From positions 66,213,429 to 66,277,428 of the forward strand of contig RSEF01000003.1 of the NCBI GenBank assembly GCA_003993805.1: a stretch of DNA of 64,000 nucleotides. The letters are read 5' to 3'. The notes under the pieces are model-generated. The model saw only the letters and a program-made list of their open reading frames with translations, was not told the DNA's origin and did not search any database. This DNA comes from Himantopus leucocephalus (Eukaryota > Chordata > Aves > Charadriiformes > Recurvirostridae). The stretch's first letter is position 1; each line of letters begins with the position of its first letter. A program made the position numbers and the translations under genes. Below, piece by piece: positions 13,801 through 28,800 of the stretch.

Positions 13801-16800
13801 AATTTCAGAAAGCAAATGGGCAGAAGTAAATACATGCTTAAGAACAAAGCAGAGACATAACTGTAGCTGTAAATCTTTATACTGGGGCTACTGTTTGCCA
13901 CAGATATTGAGGAGGTTTAGATTAGAATTGAGAAATTTCATTACTGGGTCATTTTCTTGTAAACCAAAAAATGATAGAAAAATTCCACAATTAATTGTTA
14001 AATTCTAGCCTTAGTACCACCTGTGTATGTTTCACTAATGGACTGCTGGTTAATTCTTTTGCTACCATTTTGGATTTCAAGGAACTAAAAAAGAAAATGT
14101 AGGAAATGCTTTTTCTCAATTTTGCATGGCCACCACACCCTTAAACGATAAATGTGGGGTGTTTCTTTTTTTCTCCCCTTTAATTTCTTGACACTGCACA
14201 ATTGCTTCAACAAAAATTACTGAAAAATAATATTGGCTTGTATCAGTCCTTAAAATTAGCTCATTTATTTTCAGGCCTAAGCATAAAGTAATATGGCCCT
14301 CATGGGACAAATCTTCACCTGCTCTTAAAATATACATGTCTTCCTTGGCAGAGAGGTGCTAGCTTATCTCTCTGGTGAATTAGTGTAACAAGTTCACTGA
14401 AATTTTCTGTAAGAAAATCCAGCCCTATACTCTTCCTGTAGCAATGATTCAAAGCTGATGAATGCAAAGAGGAACATGAACAGATACGTCAGCAATGCAA
14501 ATGACTAAACTGGACAAAATGAAAGGAAAGTTGGTTTCAGTTCCTTGACTCAGGCCCAAATAAAAGTCTGACCTTGGTAAAGACAGCAGGAGGCCCTATA
14601 TTGTTGTCAATGGATAGAGATACTTGGATTTGTGCTCTGTAAATGTACAGTACACTGTCTGTCTGGAAGTCTTACAGAAGGCAACCAGCAAGAAAAAATT
14701 TTGTGGAAATTTTGCAGCAATTTTAGAAATGCTTATCAAAGTGTTATCTAGTCCCTTACTAGGCTGTGAAGCTGAACTACTATACTTAGACTGTCTCTGA
14801 TGGATGTTTGTCTAACCTCCTTAAAAATCTTCCATGATGGAGATTCCCACAACCTCTCTCCTGATCTTTATGAGCTCTGATAATAACGTTGGACGTTGCC
14901 ATCTCATTGGAATGCTCTGAAGCTCCTTTGGACCTTTGTAAAGGAAAGCTACGGCAGCAAGTGTTTGCTTTTTCACAGCTCTGAGGCTGGAAGAGAGCTG
15001 GGAGGTGGCAGCCTAAGCAGACCAAAGGCTACATCAGGTGTCAGAGCTGGCAGGGACAGTGAGCTGAGAAGAGACGGTGAGACTGGAGATGCAGAGACCT
15101 GGGTGGGGAAAAGCAAACAGAGCTGCCTGGGTGGGGAAGAGTAGACAAATATCCAGTAAGATGAGGAGAAGCAGCAGCCAAAAAGTGCTCCTTTGTTTTC
15201 GCTTTGTTACGAAGGAATGCTGAAAATCCCTTCTTTAGAGCTAGATCCAAAGTACTCTGAAGTCAATGGGATTTCAGCGGGTCTTGGATCAGGCCCTTTA
15301 AAAGACGGGCAGCTATAATACAATAGTGAATGAGTGCCATTGCTGTCCGCGACTGGCAGTGTTGTAACAGCATTGCTATACATGGAAGTGTTGCACAGCC
15401 CAGGATTTAGCTGATTAAACAGTGCTGCGTGTGTCACCGTTAGACTTGAAACATCCACTGCCTGATTTACTCTGTAGCTCACATAGCCCAAATGTTTTGC
15501 ATTCTTGGACTAAATTTGATAGATGTACTAGCAAACTTCTCTCCTGCGTTTGTTCTTCTTTCCAGGACACACAGGCCAAAACAGTGAGGGGTTTAGATCT
15601 TCAGGTGGCGAGGGCGGGGTGAGCCCTGCTGTCAGCAGCCACTTTCTTTCTCCTTTACTTAGTGGTAATAGTGCCCAAAGGTGAGAAAACACCTTGCTGT
15701 GGTCTTCTGGAGAGTCAAGAGAAAGAAGTTGTCAAGATATCTTGCTGTGGCATACAGCCCGGAAGAGGCTCATTTCTTCTTCCAGCTGTGACAAAAATGT
15801 CCCTCCCTCAGAAAGAGCTCCTTAAAGCACTAAAAGTTAGGGTGAGGACTTTGGAAGCATAAGTGATAGAAAGATCAGTGTGGAGAGAAAGACAGGCAAG
15901 TGAGGCTGTGCAGGCAGGGCAAGGAGGAGGACGATACTTCGCTCTTTCGCACGCGGTCTGTGCCCTGCGCTGAGAGGAAAGAGTAGCCACAGTTTCCTAT
16001 TTACCTCTCCTTGGAACTCAACAGTGTGAATTCTCTGAAGGTGAAGTTGCCATGGATAAGTACAGTACATCTGTACCAGAGAAAGTGGCCAGAGACCAGG
16101 CAGACCCCTGCGTGTCTGCACAGCGTAACTGGTAGTTTGTTTTAGGACTCTTTTTGACCTGCAACAGCCGTCCCCCTTCCCCAGTCAAATCTGCTATGGA
16201 GGGAATAGCCCCAGCTAGTTTGGATGCAAGCCAGAAGGTGGCCCTTGGCCTTATGGCCAAGGAGCAGAGCTTCGCCTGCTTTTCTGTGGCAGTATAGACA
16301 CGGCTGCGGATTTCATCTTCTAAAGCTGGAGCTGCTCCTCTCAATCCCAAACATTTTTATTCAAGAGGCAAGATTTTAGGCAGGTGCTGGAAATTTGGTG
16401 CTGAATGAATACTTGATGAACACTTTGGAAGGGGGAGGAAGAGAGGTTCACGAGAGGTTTGTATTCCCTCCTGTTTTTCCTGCAGAGCTCAGGCATCTGA
16501 AAGATAGTCAGCCAACCAGTTCTGCAGCACAAGGAGGCACCAGAAGGGAAGATCAGAAAGAGAAAAAGAGCTGATTTCTAGCCCTTATTTGGTTTAGTGA
16601 TCTGAGGATAACAGCTCTCACATCGTTCACATTTTAATCGAAGAATGCAATCAGCTATTTTCTGATTCATTTCCCTTACGGGAGCAATTGACCACACACT
16701 TCTTATTCAGCTTTGACACCATTCCTGTTAATACGAGGTTGATGCTCTTTATCAGCAGTGTGTCCAGCACATTTTTTAGAGCACCCTACAGAGGACCTCA

Positions 16801-19800
16801 GGACAGCTTGAGCGACCTCCTCTCTGCTCCCAGGCTCTGCAGGACAGGGAGAAGATGGGAGGTGGCAAGAGACGAGCTGGCAGCAAGAGAGGAGAACATC
16901 TCCCAAGAAGCACAGAGACAGCATCAGCCCAGCACCCTGTGAGGCTAAAAACACTTTTGATACCTGAGGGCCTGACAGTTTGGTGTATAGCCACAGCCGT
17001 TGTCAGCCTGGCTGTTCATCGAGAAGCATATTATTCAGACAATACAACCTTGGCATGGCACACAAGTACACAGTGCATGCATACGTGTCTAGTACCATAT
17101 GTGCAGAGGCACACAGCGTGTATGTATTACTGGCTTGCGCGGTTGATACGTGTCTGTCAGAACTGGGAGGTACAGTGAGAATTTAATGTTCACACTAACA
17201 CAAACGAAATAAACATACTTGTAGCAAAACGCAATATTACTATTAACTAGTTCAGATTTTAAGGTCTCAGTTTTCAGGTAGTAACCTAGTAAGACTTTAA
17301 AAACTGACTGTTATTATATTTTGAGAATGCTATGACGAAAGCTTAAAAATGGCTTTTTCCAACCTTTTCAGCCCTTGAATTGTAGAACCAGTACATCCTC
17401 TACTATTAGCTATTTTGGATTCACGAATCACTCCAACCCGTATTGGTCCTATTTTTTCCCTCTTAACCCTTCTCACCCAGGTCTCTTTTCTAGATCACGC
17501 CCGTATCTGCTGGCCCGTGGCAGTGGGCAGCCCTGTGCTGTCCGTGCCCCGCCTTGCTCAAGGCATCCCCGGGACGCCATTTCACTTCATGTTGCAACTA
17601 GCAGATTCCCGGTCTCAACAGCCTTCTTTCTGGAGGCTGGAAATGTGTTAAAGTTAAAGAGTCAAAACCCCTGCAAGGAAAGGAAATGAGAGGTCCTCTT
17701 GGCAGCAACAAACAGAAAATAAACAACCAAACTCTTCACAAGACAGATTCCTCAATTATAGTAACTGAGGCTTGCAAAGGCCAGAGTTATGACCCATTGG
17801 CGTATGCAGTATGTAAACACAGGGATGCAGTAATTAGCTTTGTGTTCATTTTGAGGCTTCAGAAGTCCCGTGACCTGCCATGGAGTGGGGTCATTAACCA
17901 TAACCGCACTAGTGACCTTCACACAGGACACCCCATCTCTCACAGTTATACGAGCGAACCGTGCGCTGTGATGTCTCCGTGGCTCACATGCTCCAGACCT
18001 CTTGTTTTAAATGCCACTGAGCTATACATGAAGGAGAGGATGTGACTTCTGGAATGAACTGTGACTGGAATATCTTTCCTGCATAGCAATGCTTGGGACT
18101 TAAATGTGATTAAGTAAAAATACTCAGTACCAAAATATCCAGAATTTCCCCCAATCCCTTTTTTTTTTTAATCAGAAAAATTTGTTTAAAAATAGTACAC
18201 CAAGGAATTATCAGACTGGTGTGGGCCTCCATTGCCCTGGGAAGAGACTTATCTTCGGTGTGTGGAGTGTATAGGGACAGACTATTCATAGCTTGTTCTG
18301 TAGCACCTCTCCTATGAAGACAGGCCGAGAGAGTTGGGGTTGTTCAGCCTGGAGAATAGAAGACTCTGGGGAGACCTTATAGCAGCCTTCCAGTGTCTGA
18401 AGGGGGCCTACAAGAAAGTTGGAGAGGGACTTTTTACAAGGGCATGTAGCGATAGGATAAGGAGTAATGGCTTCAAACTGGAAAAGGGTAGATTTAGAAT
18501 AGATATCAAGAAAAAAAATTCACTGGTGATGAGGCACTGGAACAGGTTGCCCAGGGAAGTTGTGGAGGCTCCATCCCTGGAGGTGTTCAAGGCCAAGCTG
18601 GATGAGGCTTTGAGCAACCTGGTCTAGTGGGAGGTGTCCCTGCCCATGGCAGGGGGGTTGGAACTCAATGATCTTTAAGGTCCCTTCCAACCTAAACCAT
18701 TCTATGATTCTATCATTCTATAATTCTATAATTCTATGATCCTATGCTTCTATAAAGGGCAATTCACCTTTGAATAAGCAGGTGTACAGCCATTATTAGA
18801 TGTTTATCAACAAACACAACAAAACGCTACTCTAACCCTGATTTTGACAACACTAAATGAAATTAGTATTGGGAATGAGTATTTTTCAACTCTACTTTTT
18901 GTTTTAGTGTGGCTGACCCATGGATCCTCTGAAACATGGTTGTCTTGCTTACAGAGTCAGCCTGGGGGAACCTTGGCTTATGTTTTGCATTGTTGCGAAG
19001 TCATTACTGTGCAGGTGGAGGAAACGTGCCCTTTAATTTAAAAGCTAGCAGGTAAAAGTCCAGATCACTTATAGTAGGCTGTCCTCAGCAGTCATTGGGA
19101 AGAATCGGGCATTTTCAGGAGGCAAGTTATTTTGCCCTTCTTAGAATCCATCTTGCAGTGTCATGGATTTCCCCTGCCAGGTGCAGTATTAACCCCACCA
19201 TTAACATGACCCTTGCTTTGACAAAAACAACTAATTTTTGCTGTCCAGCTTAAGTGCAGTGAATCCCATCATGCTCTTGCCAAGTCTACAGAGGCTCAGT
19301 GGAGTCCCAACTTGTCATTCCTTCTCTGAGTTCTCAGACAGCAAAACCCTCTCTGTGAAAATCGCATCCATGTCAAATTAAGATTGTCCAGTGTGACAAC
19401 AGGGCTCAGCAAAATGCACAAGCAACTGTTTCGGAGGCCTGGCAGTCCAGAATTTTTTGGAAAAATTAAGTATTACCACATGAATAAACACATTGATGTG
19501 GCATGTACTTGTGCAAGTCTTGAGTGGCTACATAGGAGTTTATATGGGTTGTGAAGGTCACAGAGCCCTGATTTTATGTGCCGTGGTTCAAAACCCATAC
19601 AAAGAAGTGGTGAAACTCCTGCTGATTTCAAATGGCTTCCTTCACTACTGTACTTCCATGTACATTTTAAAATGCAATGCAACTTACGCATCTTTTCTTT
19701 TATTTTAGTAGGGGGTCTGTTTTTCTTTCTCTGTCTTGCCTGGGACAACTTAACTGACTGTTAATGAAATTAGTGCACCTCAACTGGAGATCAACTGCAG

Positions 19801-22800
19801 AAACTTTTCTTTCTGAGAAATAATAAAGGGACAACTTAGTTTAGACTCCAGAGCGCTCTGTGCTCCATTGTTACATGGATCCGTATGGAATAAGAGCATG
19901 TACATTAGGGTGGGTAACTCAACGAGTCTGAGTTAGTGAAATTAGTTTATTACCTAATATTTTAAGTTTGTTAATATTAAGTTACATTATTTTCAGCTGA
20001 AGTAAATTCTTGATGAATGGCTTGGGATTTTTAGCTGAGTGGTGGTTTTGGAAATCTGATGGATGCCTGATAGGATTCCTTCCTCACACCATAGCTAACT
20101 GAATACATTTTCGGACATGATCTGATTAATATGTCTGAAACATTATGCAAAAATATAGCAGTTAGGGGTGGAGGAACTAGTTCAAAGAAACAACATAGAT
20201 GAACTGAGTCTCAGTTCTCTGAGCTATTCAATTCAAACCCGGATTTTTGTATTCACATGTATGCAGTGCAGGATAGAAGCATTTATTTTATTTTACTTCC
20301 CCAAAATACATACTCTTCCTTATTAAACTGCTCAACAACAAATTCTGTTCCCTTGGTTCCCTTCTGTTCACCAGTCTGCATCTAGAATTCAGCTCCTCAT
20401 CTCAAAGCCGCTGCTTTCTCTCTTATTCTTGCTGTACACTAAAAAAAAGATCACAGGATTATATCTGTATTCTCCTTACCGCACAAGCCATTAACTGGGA
20501 AGCTACCTTGCCTTCAGGCAGTTGCAGTCTTGTGAATTTTGACTAAAATTGCCCTCTTCCTTCATAACAGTATCTTGCTTTCAGACTCTACAAGGTGACA
20601 ATTCCTGCACTCCATGGTGAAAAAGAAATATGCTATTCTACAATCACCCCACCATGTCTTCATGTCTAATGCTTGAATTTTTGCCTGTTAAGAACAGGAA
20701 CTTTCTTTGGTGTGCATTTGCACAGAACTGGGCACAGGTAACATTGATTCTCTCCTTTGAACATCTAAATGCCACCAGCATGCAAATGAATCAAGATCTG
20801 AAGAAGCAACAATTGAAATGTATTATTTATTTGTTTATAACAATACAACTATGTAACCAATGTAGCCTGCCTATTGGCTTGCATAATACCTGGCTTTCTA
20901 AGATGTCTTCCTTGTTCAAAACTACACACTTAGTCTTTTGGTGAGTGTTTTTAGTCTCTTCAAACTGATCAGAACATGTTCTCTGAAAGCTCTGAAAACT
21001 CTCTGCTCTCTGGGGGTTTTAGTTGGGACTCAACACAAAGTCATATGGTGAATGTTCTCTTCTTGGCAGAATTACTCATGCATGAAAATATGCAATTCCT
21101 TCCCCACGGTTACTTTTGTATGCAATTCTGATATTTGGTTTTTGGCCAGTGAAAGTCAATCACCTCACACATTTGCAGACAGCAGTCCAAAGGGACTCGT
21201 GTTTGGCCAGAGCACATTTATTAAGGCAAAGAAATAATATTGATGGATAACTTGAAGAGCCCTGCAAGTTATACTTTTCCAATACATCCATTCGCCTTTT
21301 GCCATTAATGGACAGGGCTACAGGAAACATGTGACTCTCAATGTATGTCTATCAGTGAAAGGTAGGAGCCAAGAAGATGTTACGTGTGGGAGGGTAAAAG
21401 TAAGAGTGCACTGTACTGGAGGTACAAAACAAAAAGTGGGAGAGAAAGGAAAGAAGAAAAAGAAGAAACTGGAACTTCAAATCATATGGTTGTGCAGACT
21501 AAAAAAAACTCACCATCATAGAATTAAAAGAGGAGAATTATGAAATAAATTACGGTGAGGTTTGGATGGGACTGAACTATAAAAACAGCATGTATGTGAA
21601 ACACATGGGAGTTACCATATCAGAACACACTAGGATCAACAGATTTAGTGCAATAATGAGTAAAAAGATCCTTTCAGGCTAGTCAGGCTATTTGCATCCT
21701 CATTATTCCCATTTGTTTGCATTTATTCTGAAAATGCTAGCACCTTCTCCCAGTAAAACTTCATTTTATAGCCAGTGAGGGAAAAAAAAGTGTTGTAATA
21801 GATCTCACCAGCTTTAATGACACACCAGCAGATGGAAATAAAAAAAAAACCTTTTCATCCGTTTTATCTTGTTCTGCGTAGCTGTTCCAGAAACATGTCC
21901 TTGCTTCTGTGTGATAGCAGCTACTTAACTGACTAACATCCTGTCTCTGACCTCAACTTCTCGAGCAAAGTCATTGAGGCATCTGTGACGAGCATACCCC
22001 GTCATCATGTGGTCTTTGCCCTAACTCCCTCGGCCGCAGACATCTATTCAACATGGAAATGGCAGAGGCTGACGGAGCTAACTCTGTATTCATGGCCACG
22101 GAGAACAGATTGGCAGCACTGTTGGTAACTGCTGGGTCTGCTGCTAGACTTCAAAAGCCAATGCTGTGAAAGCTAAACTCCAAAGCAATGCCTGTGCAGC
22201 AACAGAGAGCCATACAATAGAAAAGAGCATTTTCAATATTTCTTAACAGTAAATACAAACATATTTACTTTCCCTTCCCTTTCCCAAAGTGTTTTTGTTG
22301 TCACCTCCTTCTGCACTGTCTGACCGGACACAGCTAGCTGTAAAAACAGAGCCTGGCTTGGTTTCTCATGCAATTATTCTGTTGTTTAAAGCGGAACAGA
22401 ACTTTGTTTCTGTGTAATAAGGGACAGTGGCAGTAGGGAAGATAAGTTGCTGGGAGATTAAGTTAGAAAGCTTTATTTCCCCATTCCAGTAGGAACAGAA
22501 GAAAAACTTTTACCTTAATTCTCAGTTTCCTGGCTCGTCACCATAATCCATCCCTTAAAACTACTTTAAGCTAATGTTATATGTGTCAATTCCCTCAGTT
22601 TTATGAAGAACTATCTTTTTAAAAAAAAATTTAAGTTCATCTCCCTGTGAAGGTGTGTGAAAGTGAATGGGACAGACTTTTGTGGATACTGAGTATATAA
22701 TGGTGATTTCAGAACATTAAAAAAAAATGGCTCTCTGACATAGACATACGAATTCCAAGGGCATGGGTAGATTTAGAACATAGGTTCCATATGCCTGCAT

Positions 22801-25800
22801 TGGTTTCAAAGGAATTGTCTACTAAGTGCAAAACAGGCTAGAATATAGTCTGTGACTTGCTCAAAAGGAAGAAAAAAACCCACCTTTATGCACATTGCAG
22901 GAAAAAAAAAAAAGAAAGAAAAAGATTCATGACTGTGAATGAATTCTTGCGGTGCACAGTATTTTTCAAGTATGGTTTGGCTCAGATCCCATAAAATAAG
23001 AATTGACAGTAAAATACGTGAGTAGTTTCTTCTAAAGTACTTACTACACAGGAACAGCAGGCATTTCTCAAGGAGAAATGTCTTGTCCAATCTGAAGAGA
23101 CTGCCAAATTGCCATAAGCAAATACAAAACATCATTATCACCTCAAAAAAACAGTTTCACAGTTCCAAAATTACAGTTCAGTCCTATATTTTTTGCTCCG
23201 GCAAAATTAGCTTTGGTACAAAAAAAAGGACACTTCCCCCAGTTACAGTGGGCTGTGTTTCCAGTTGTGCCACTGTGCAGGAGCAGAAGCAAGCATGGAC
23301 ATTTTAGACATAGATTCTAAGCATTAGGGAATTCGTAAATAGCTTGCCTTGGCTGCTTCCCTGAAGCAGATACACCTCTCTACCTCTTCAAGGCACTGCC
23401 TGACACAAGGAGGAGGAGGTGACATCTACCCCATAGGTTCCCATAAATCAGTAGCTCTAGCCTGTTCTTGGGTGAGGGGGAGGAGACACCCGCATCTGTC
23501 TGGTTCATAAGGCCCTCCTTCTAATGTTATTTCCCTTCTCATGAGGTATATCCCTGGGGAACAAGCCAACCTTCAAAAGGATTGCAAGTTCCAAACCCCT
23601 TTAACATTTCTGTAGGTAATCTGCAGCAACCCTGGAGATCATTTAACATGGAACAGTAAGTTAGCACTTGCTACCAGCAGTCACGCTGGCTCACAGATGT
23701 TCACACAGGGGGCAGCTGCTCCACCTGTTCCACTCATCCTCAAAAGGGGTGAAACCTTGCTTTTGAGTTGGGAGGAAAGAGGGGAATAGAAGCGATGTGG
23801 AAATGGGAAGGATGGGGAAAATGGGAGGGATGGGGAAAAGGAAATATTCCATCGACACCCCTGTGCCAAACAGAGTAACTGTGCCGGGGACAGAACAAGT
23901 AGCTTCCCTGCTGCAAGAAGGGGAGAAAAGGGAACACTAGAGCAACAGTCTCTACTGGGTGAAATTTGTATAAATTATTATTTCATAGACTTCTTAAGCA
24001 TCTCCCATTCTTAGCATGTGGGATGCCGTTCACTAGGTGCCGTGATGGGGAATAAGCCAACGAGCTGGCTTGCATGGAAGGGTGGTTCTGCTGGCACTCT
24101 TGCTTATTGGGTGAAACCAAGTGGAGTTTCGCTTGGCTGCCACGCAGTGTTGTGGTCTTTCTCCCATGCTGGGACTCCATGAGCCAGATGCATATGGCAG
24201 GATCAGGCCACGTTGTTCAGCCAAATCTAGTAGCAGGAGTTCAGGGTGGGAGAGAGGCCACAGCGCTGCTGTTGCAAGAGTTATGGTCTTACCTGTAGGG
24301 AAGCATGAAATAGGAATTGGTTTGGAGGAATCCCATGGTTGAAGTGTGAAACTTGGCTGCCTGATACCCAACAAACAACTCCCACCATGACATCTTTTAT
24401 GATGGATCTTTTTTTTCTGAGCTCCACATGCAACCCCTCATCTTGGCAGCTCTTTCAGCAGAACCGAGAGAGAATGCACCTTCCCATCCAGCCCACCCTG
24501 TCCTCTCTAGATCACACAAAGCGCATTTTTTGAGCAATGTTAGGACTTTATTTACTCCAGGCAAGGGCAAAGTTCTCTCCAGCCCAAAGAACACCACATC
24601 AATGGGAGCTTTGGTGAAGCCTGCAATCGAGGCCTGGGAATTCAGATGTGAGTTATTAAACAAGCACAATACCAATCTCATATTATGATGATGATAACGT
24701 GGTACCTTTTCCTTCCTTCTGACATCTCTTTCTTTGTACAATACATTTTCTGCTCTCGCTTGTAGCTGGGCAAGGATTGCCCCTTGCTGACGGATGCTGT
24801 ACGATCTCTCTGACCCTTACTTCATTTCCTCTTTTGAAACCACATGTTTTTCCTTTCTTTGTGCAAGGGCTCCATGGACTCCACTCACTAGCTTCACAGT
24901 GCACTGCAATAAACATAGGACAAGCTGAGCCTGGCCAATATCTTTTTGTAAACACAATGCATATGCTACATTCATTTTATTCTGCATCAGCCAAAAGGTG
25001 GAAAAAATTAATGGAATTAATCAGGATTTGCAGTAGTGAGTTGACAGAAATTGGGCTGCTGAGGATATACTGCACAAAATAATGTTAAATAATTATGTCA
25101 GTTACTATTTTGTACGCTGTTTCGTAATTCCACTGCTGAAACGGGGCAACAACACCACAATTGGTCTCAATGAAATCAGTTACTGGGCCTTGTTCTGAGG
25201 TTGCTCTGGTTTTGTGGAGGTATAAATCCTTGTGGCTTCAGTGGAATTAAACTTTGGTCATGCCTATGTGAAAGGAGAGTGAAGTCATGGGGTCAAGCTG
25301 CTGCAGCTGGTCTCAAAGGTGTTGAATTTGGAAATCAATAGTTATATAGAACCAACTGATACCAAAAGGCATTACATTAAGAATCAAGTATATTTGATGA
25401 CCTGCTGCTTGGTATTCAGCTTAAATATTGAAAGAGCCACTATCTGTAGCATATACAAGCTCTAAGTAGGCAAAGCAGAGGAGAATTTGAGTCAGGGGGG
25501 TGCAAGCTTTTCAGAAAAGAGTGGGTTACAGTTTATAAACCACAGTGATCTGAATGCGCAACCTGTACTATTGGGAACTCAAAAGGTGTGCAGCTGGACA
25601 CTTGTCCAAACAGTGTAGACAAAAATGGGAGTAACCTTGGAAGCTTAACAACATGCTTTTAACAACTGTCCTTTTATGCCATCTCCTCAGTATCCTTCTC
25701 TTGCAAAAAGATAGTAAACATTTATATTTACTTTATGTTCACATGCGTGCTTAAGACTATAAACCACTGCTGAAGAAGGAAAGACTTCCAGCCGCTCTAT

Positions 25801-28800
25801 AAGGAGGAATTTGTAAGTCAACATTTTTCCAGCTCCAGAATTTACTTCCAAATTTTTCAAAACCTAAAAATATAACTGACCTCAGGCAATCTCTGAGCCT
25901 TCCTCCAGTGAATTGTCATGTGGGTCATTTTGTTTTTCATATTACACTGGAGCTCTCCTGTTAAAATAATTGGCCTTCACGTGCACAAAAAGGTTCTGTT
26001 TTTTCTCCGTAGCTTTAAATGGCTTTTCCTAGTTGAGACTGACTCATTGTTAAAGCAGCTAAGTCTACAGCACTTGGAAACAGCCATCAAGAAACAAAAA
26101 CGATCCCTTGAATTTCTTTCAAAGATGAAAGTCTTTGCTTGAAAATAAAACTGTAAAAACCATCACTACCACCTGAACTAATATATATTTGAGAAGGAAA
26201 ACGCCAAACTACTGTACATTATTTTTATTCCTGCATTACTTCCCCTCCAAAACACGCAATGCCAGGGAGAGCTATGTGCATGATATTGTGGGGGAGGAGA
26301 TTTCCATCATGGCCAGACTGTGCCTAAGTGCTCCCTGGTTGCTGGTGGCTGAAGAGGTTACCGCTTCCACCGCAGTTTGCAGCCCTCAGCCACCACAATT
26401 CACAGCCGGCCTACTAAAATAAGCTAAACCTTGCCACAGCTTCGGTATGCCTATGGCAGGGGATGTCAACTGCAGCAGCCAAGAGGCAAATATATCACTC
26501 GTTCTGCTTTCAGCTGGAGGGGTGGCAAAGGGATGGAGCAGACAGTTAGGTGTGGTGACCTCCAAAATTGCCCCGGTGTGAATAATTGGAGCTTGTGAGT
26601 CAGAGGCTGGAGAGATACAAAAGCAGGTCTCTTCTCCACAGCCAGTGAGTCACAGGACCAGTGTCACCAATCTCATTCCTTCAGTGACAGTGCCACACTA
26701 TTTTGTGTTTTATTTTAATCCTCACTTTCTGGAGTCAGGTGATGATGCCCATTTGGGGGTTTTCGGTTTTTGTTCTTTTTTTTCTTGAATGTTTTAGTTT
26801 CTAGCCTTTGCCTTTGTGAAGGTATGCTTCAAAATGTTGACGCACGCATGCTTTGAAGGCTCAGGTAGTACAAGGGAGCTAAAGCAAAGCAGTTAGTATT
26901 TTAATCTTTCAACTACAAGTGGGGTCTGACTCAGGATTTTTGAACCTTTGATGTTAGCGGTGCTGCATAACACCATAACAGAACAAGCAAGAGATGGATG
27001 TCATTCTATCTCAGGGCAGACCAAACAGGCCATGTTTCCTGAGGCAGGATTGCCCTTAGCATCAAGGCTGTGTTTGTGGGGCACAACTGAGCTTGTGTCT
27101 CTTGTGAAATGGCAGACTTGGGAAATACCTTGAGTTTGTTGTGCTAGGGAACACATCTTGTGATGCAGAACATTTCCATTTTAAGTTGCACTTCCCTGGT
27201 GGTGTAACTGATCTTGCAACTCATGCCCTCCTTAGATCCCCCATCTCCTGTGAGAAAACCAGGCAGGACACGGAGGGACCGGACTTACCGATGCTAGTGC
27301 ACTCCATCGTGTGATTGTTGGCTTCCAGCCCATCAGGGCACTTTTCAAGGCACTTTCCACTGTATAAGTAAAACCCACTTTTACACTTTGTGCAGAAGTT
27401 TCTGGTGAAGCAGGTATCACAGTCAGCTTTACATTCTGAAATGCAAACAGTAAACAACAATGTTGTTGCTCTTTGCCACGAAACGCTATGGGCTGTCTCA
27501 CATATACCAGAATGACACAATTCTAGCAATGTTAAACAATCTTCAAATGAAGCAAATTCTATTTAGCTCTTCTTCGTGGCCTGTACACACAGTGAGGCCA
27601 GCCACAAGTGACCTTGGCGTGAGTGAGGGTTTAATAAGGATGGCCTGCTGCGGAACGGCCTCACGCTGCTTGTCTTCTTGCAGACCTATGCAAACAGAAG
27701 ACAGAGCACAGGCCATCAGAATAACAATATACATCTTCTGCCCTATACTGACACAGCATAGGTACTAATTAACCCCAGGTTACTGGGCCAGTTCCACACT
27801 ATCTCTCTCCGTTCATCCAGAAGAAATAAAAATATGCCAGAGTTTAGAATCTGCTTAAGACTGTTTAACATCAACATCTTTTTCAAATGAATCCTTGATG
27901 TTCACTCAGATGTCCTGTTGTATTTCATGTATTCTCTATATGACTACCCAAATTGGCATTAGTGGTATATTTCCCAGTTCTCATATATTCTTAAAAGAAA
28001 TACATAAAAACTCGTGTACGGCACAGCTCATGTCTGATATTCAAGGCCACACACTGCTAAAAAGTGAGCAAATACTTTACAGTGTCAAGTTACTCTGTAA
28101 GATTTTACTCTGGGGTCTGTTCATTAAATAACTTTTATTACCAGGTTAAAACTGGGAGAGTTGCTTGGCCGTCGCTCTTATGTTTTTATATCACCTATGG
28201 GATCAAAACCAGTGAATTCAACAACAAAAAGAGGAGTGGGGAGGACATTGTGATCTTTTCCAGTTCATTTATGGTTCAAAATACATAGTGGGGTCAAAAT
28301 GTTGCCTGGGTGGTAAAGAATACAGTTGGGTTGTCTGTCCCCCAGCCCCAAGGCAACATGAATCGGTAACTTCCCCCAAAGCAGGCTGAAACATGGCCGG
28401 CTGAAACCTGGCCAGCTGCTACAGGCATTTAGAGGATGACACTGAGTGTGAGACAAGCTACAAAGAGACCAGGGCAAACCGTGTCTCCAAAGAATGCCAC
28501 CTGCCATCTTCTCTCCTTGTCACAGGAGTCAGGTGGGTAAGGGCAGTCGGTTAAAAGCCTCCAGCCATGGAGATTCAGCATCCCTCAGTCCCCGCTCTTC
28601 AGAGCTGCCACCGCTCCCTCTTGCTGCCAGAGGGCAGTGCCTGGCACCTACCGGTGCTTCCCTTTCACATGGTGGTGTAGAGGAGGACACCATCACCTGG
28701 GTCCTGGGCAGGTCCATGCAGAGCCAGGATCCCTGAGCTTTAGGCCATTTTGTGATCTTTCACCTTAACTTCTTGCTGGGGTTAATATTTACTGCACTAC

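Larger units (their letters stand above)
1849..24705 (-). other. RSPO3: RSPO3 intron 4 (22,857 nt)
   Basis: Bounded by the weak donor GTACCACG after exon 4 and the acceptor TTTTTATTTCAG before exon 5. It holds CR1 fragments at 2672-2889, 11613-11727 and 18299-18753, an older CR1-like relic at 14747-14870, an ancient SINE-like relic at 12954-13036, a palindromic relic at 15241-15297, the GC-rich patch and GAAAAA tract at 5140-5498, and small tandem repeats. The rest is ordinary intronic DNA in which I see no coding exon, tRNA or structural RNA. Confidence 0.9.

Noticed and set aside
18334..18627. 97-codon frame as a candidate host gene
   Set aside because: It lies within a CR1 copy and encodes the CR1 pol C-terminus, with a CR1 tail immediately downstream.
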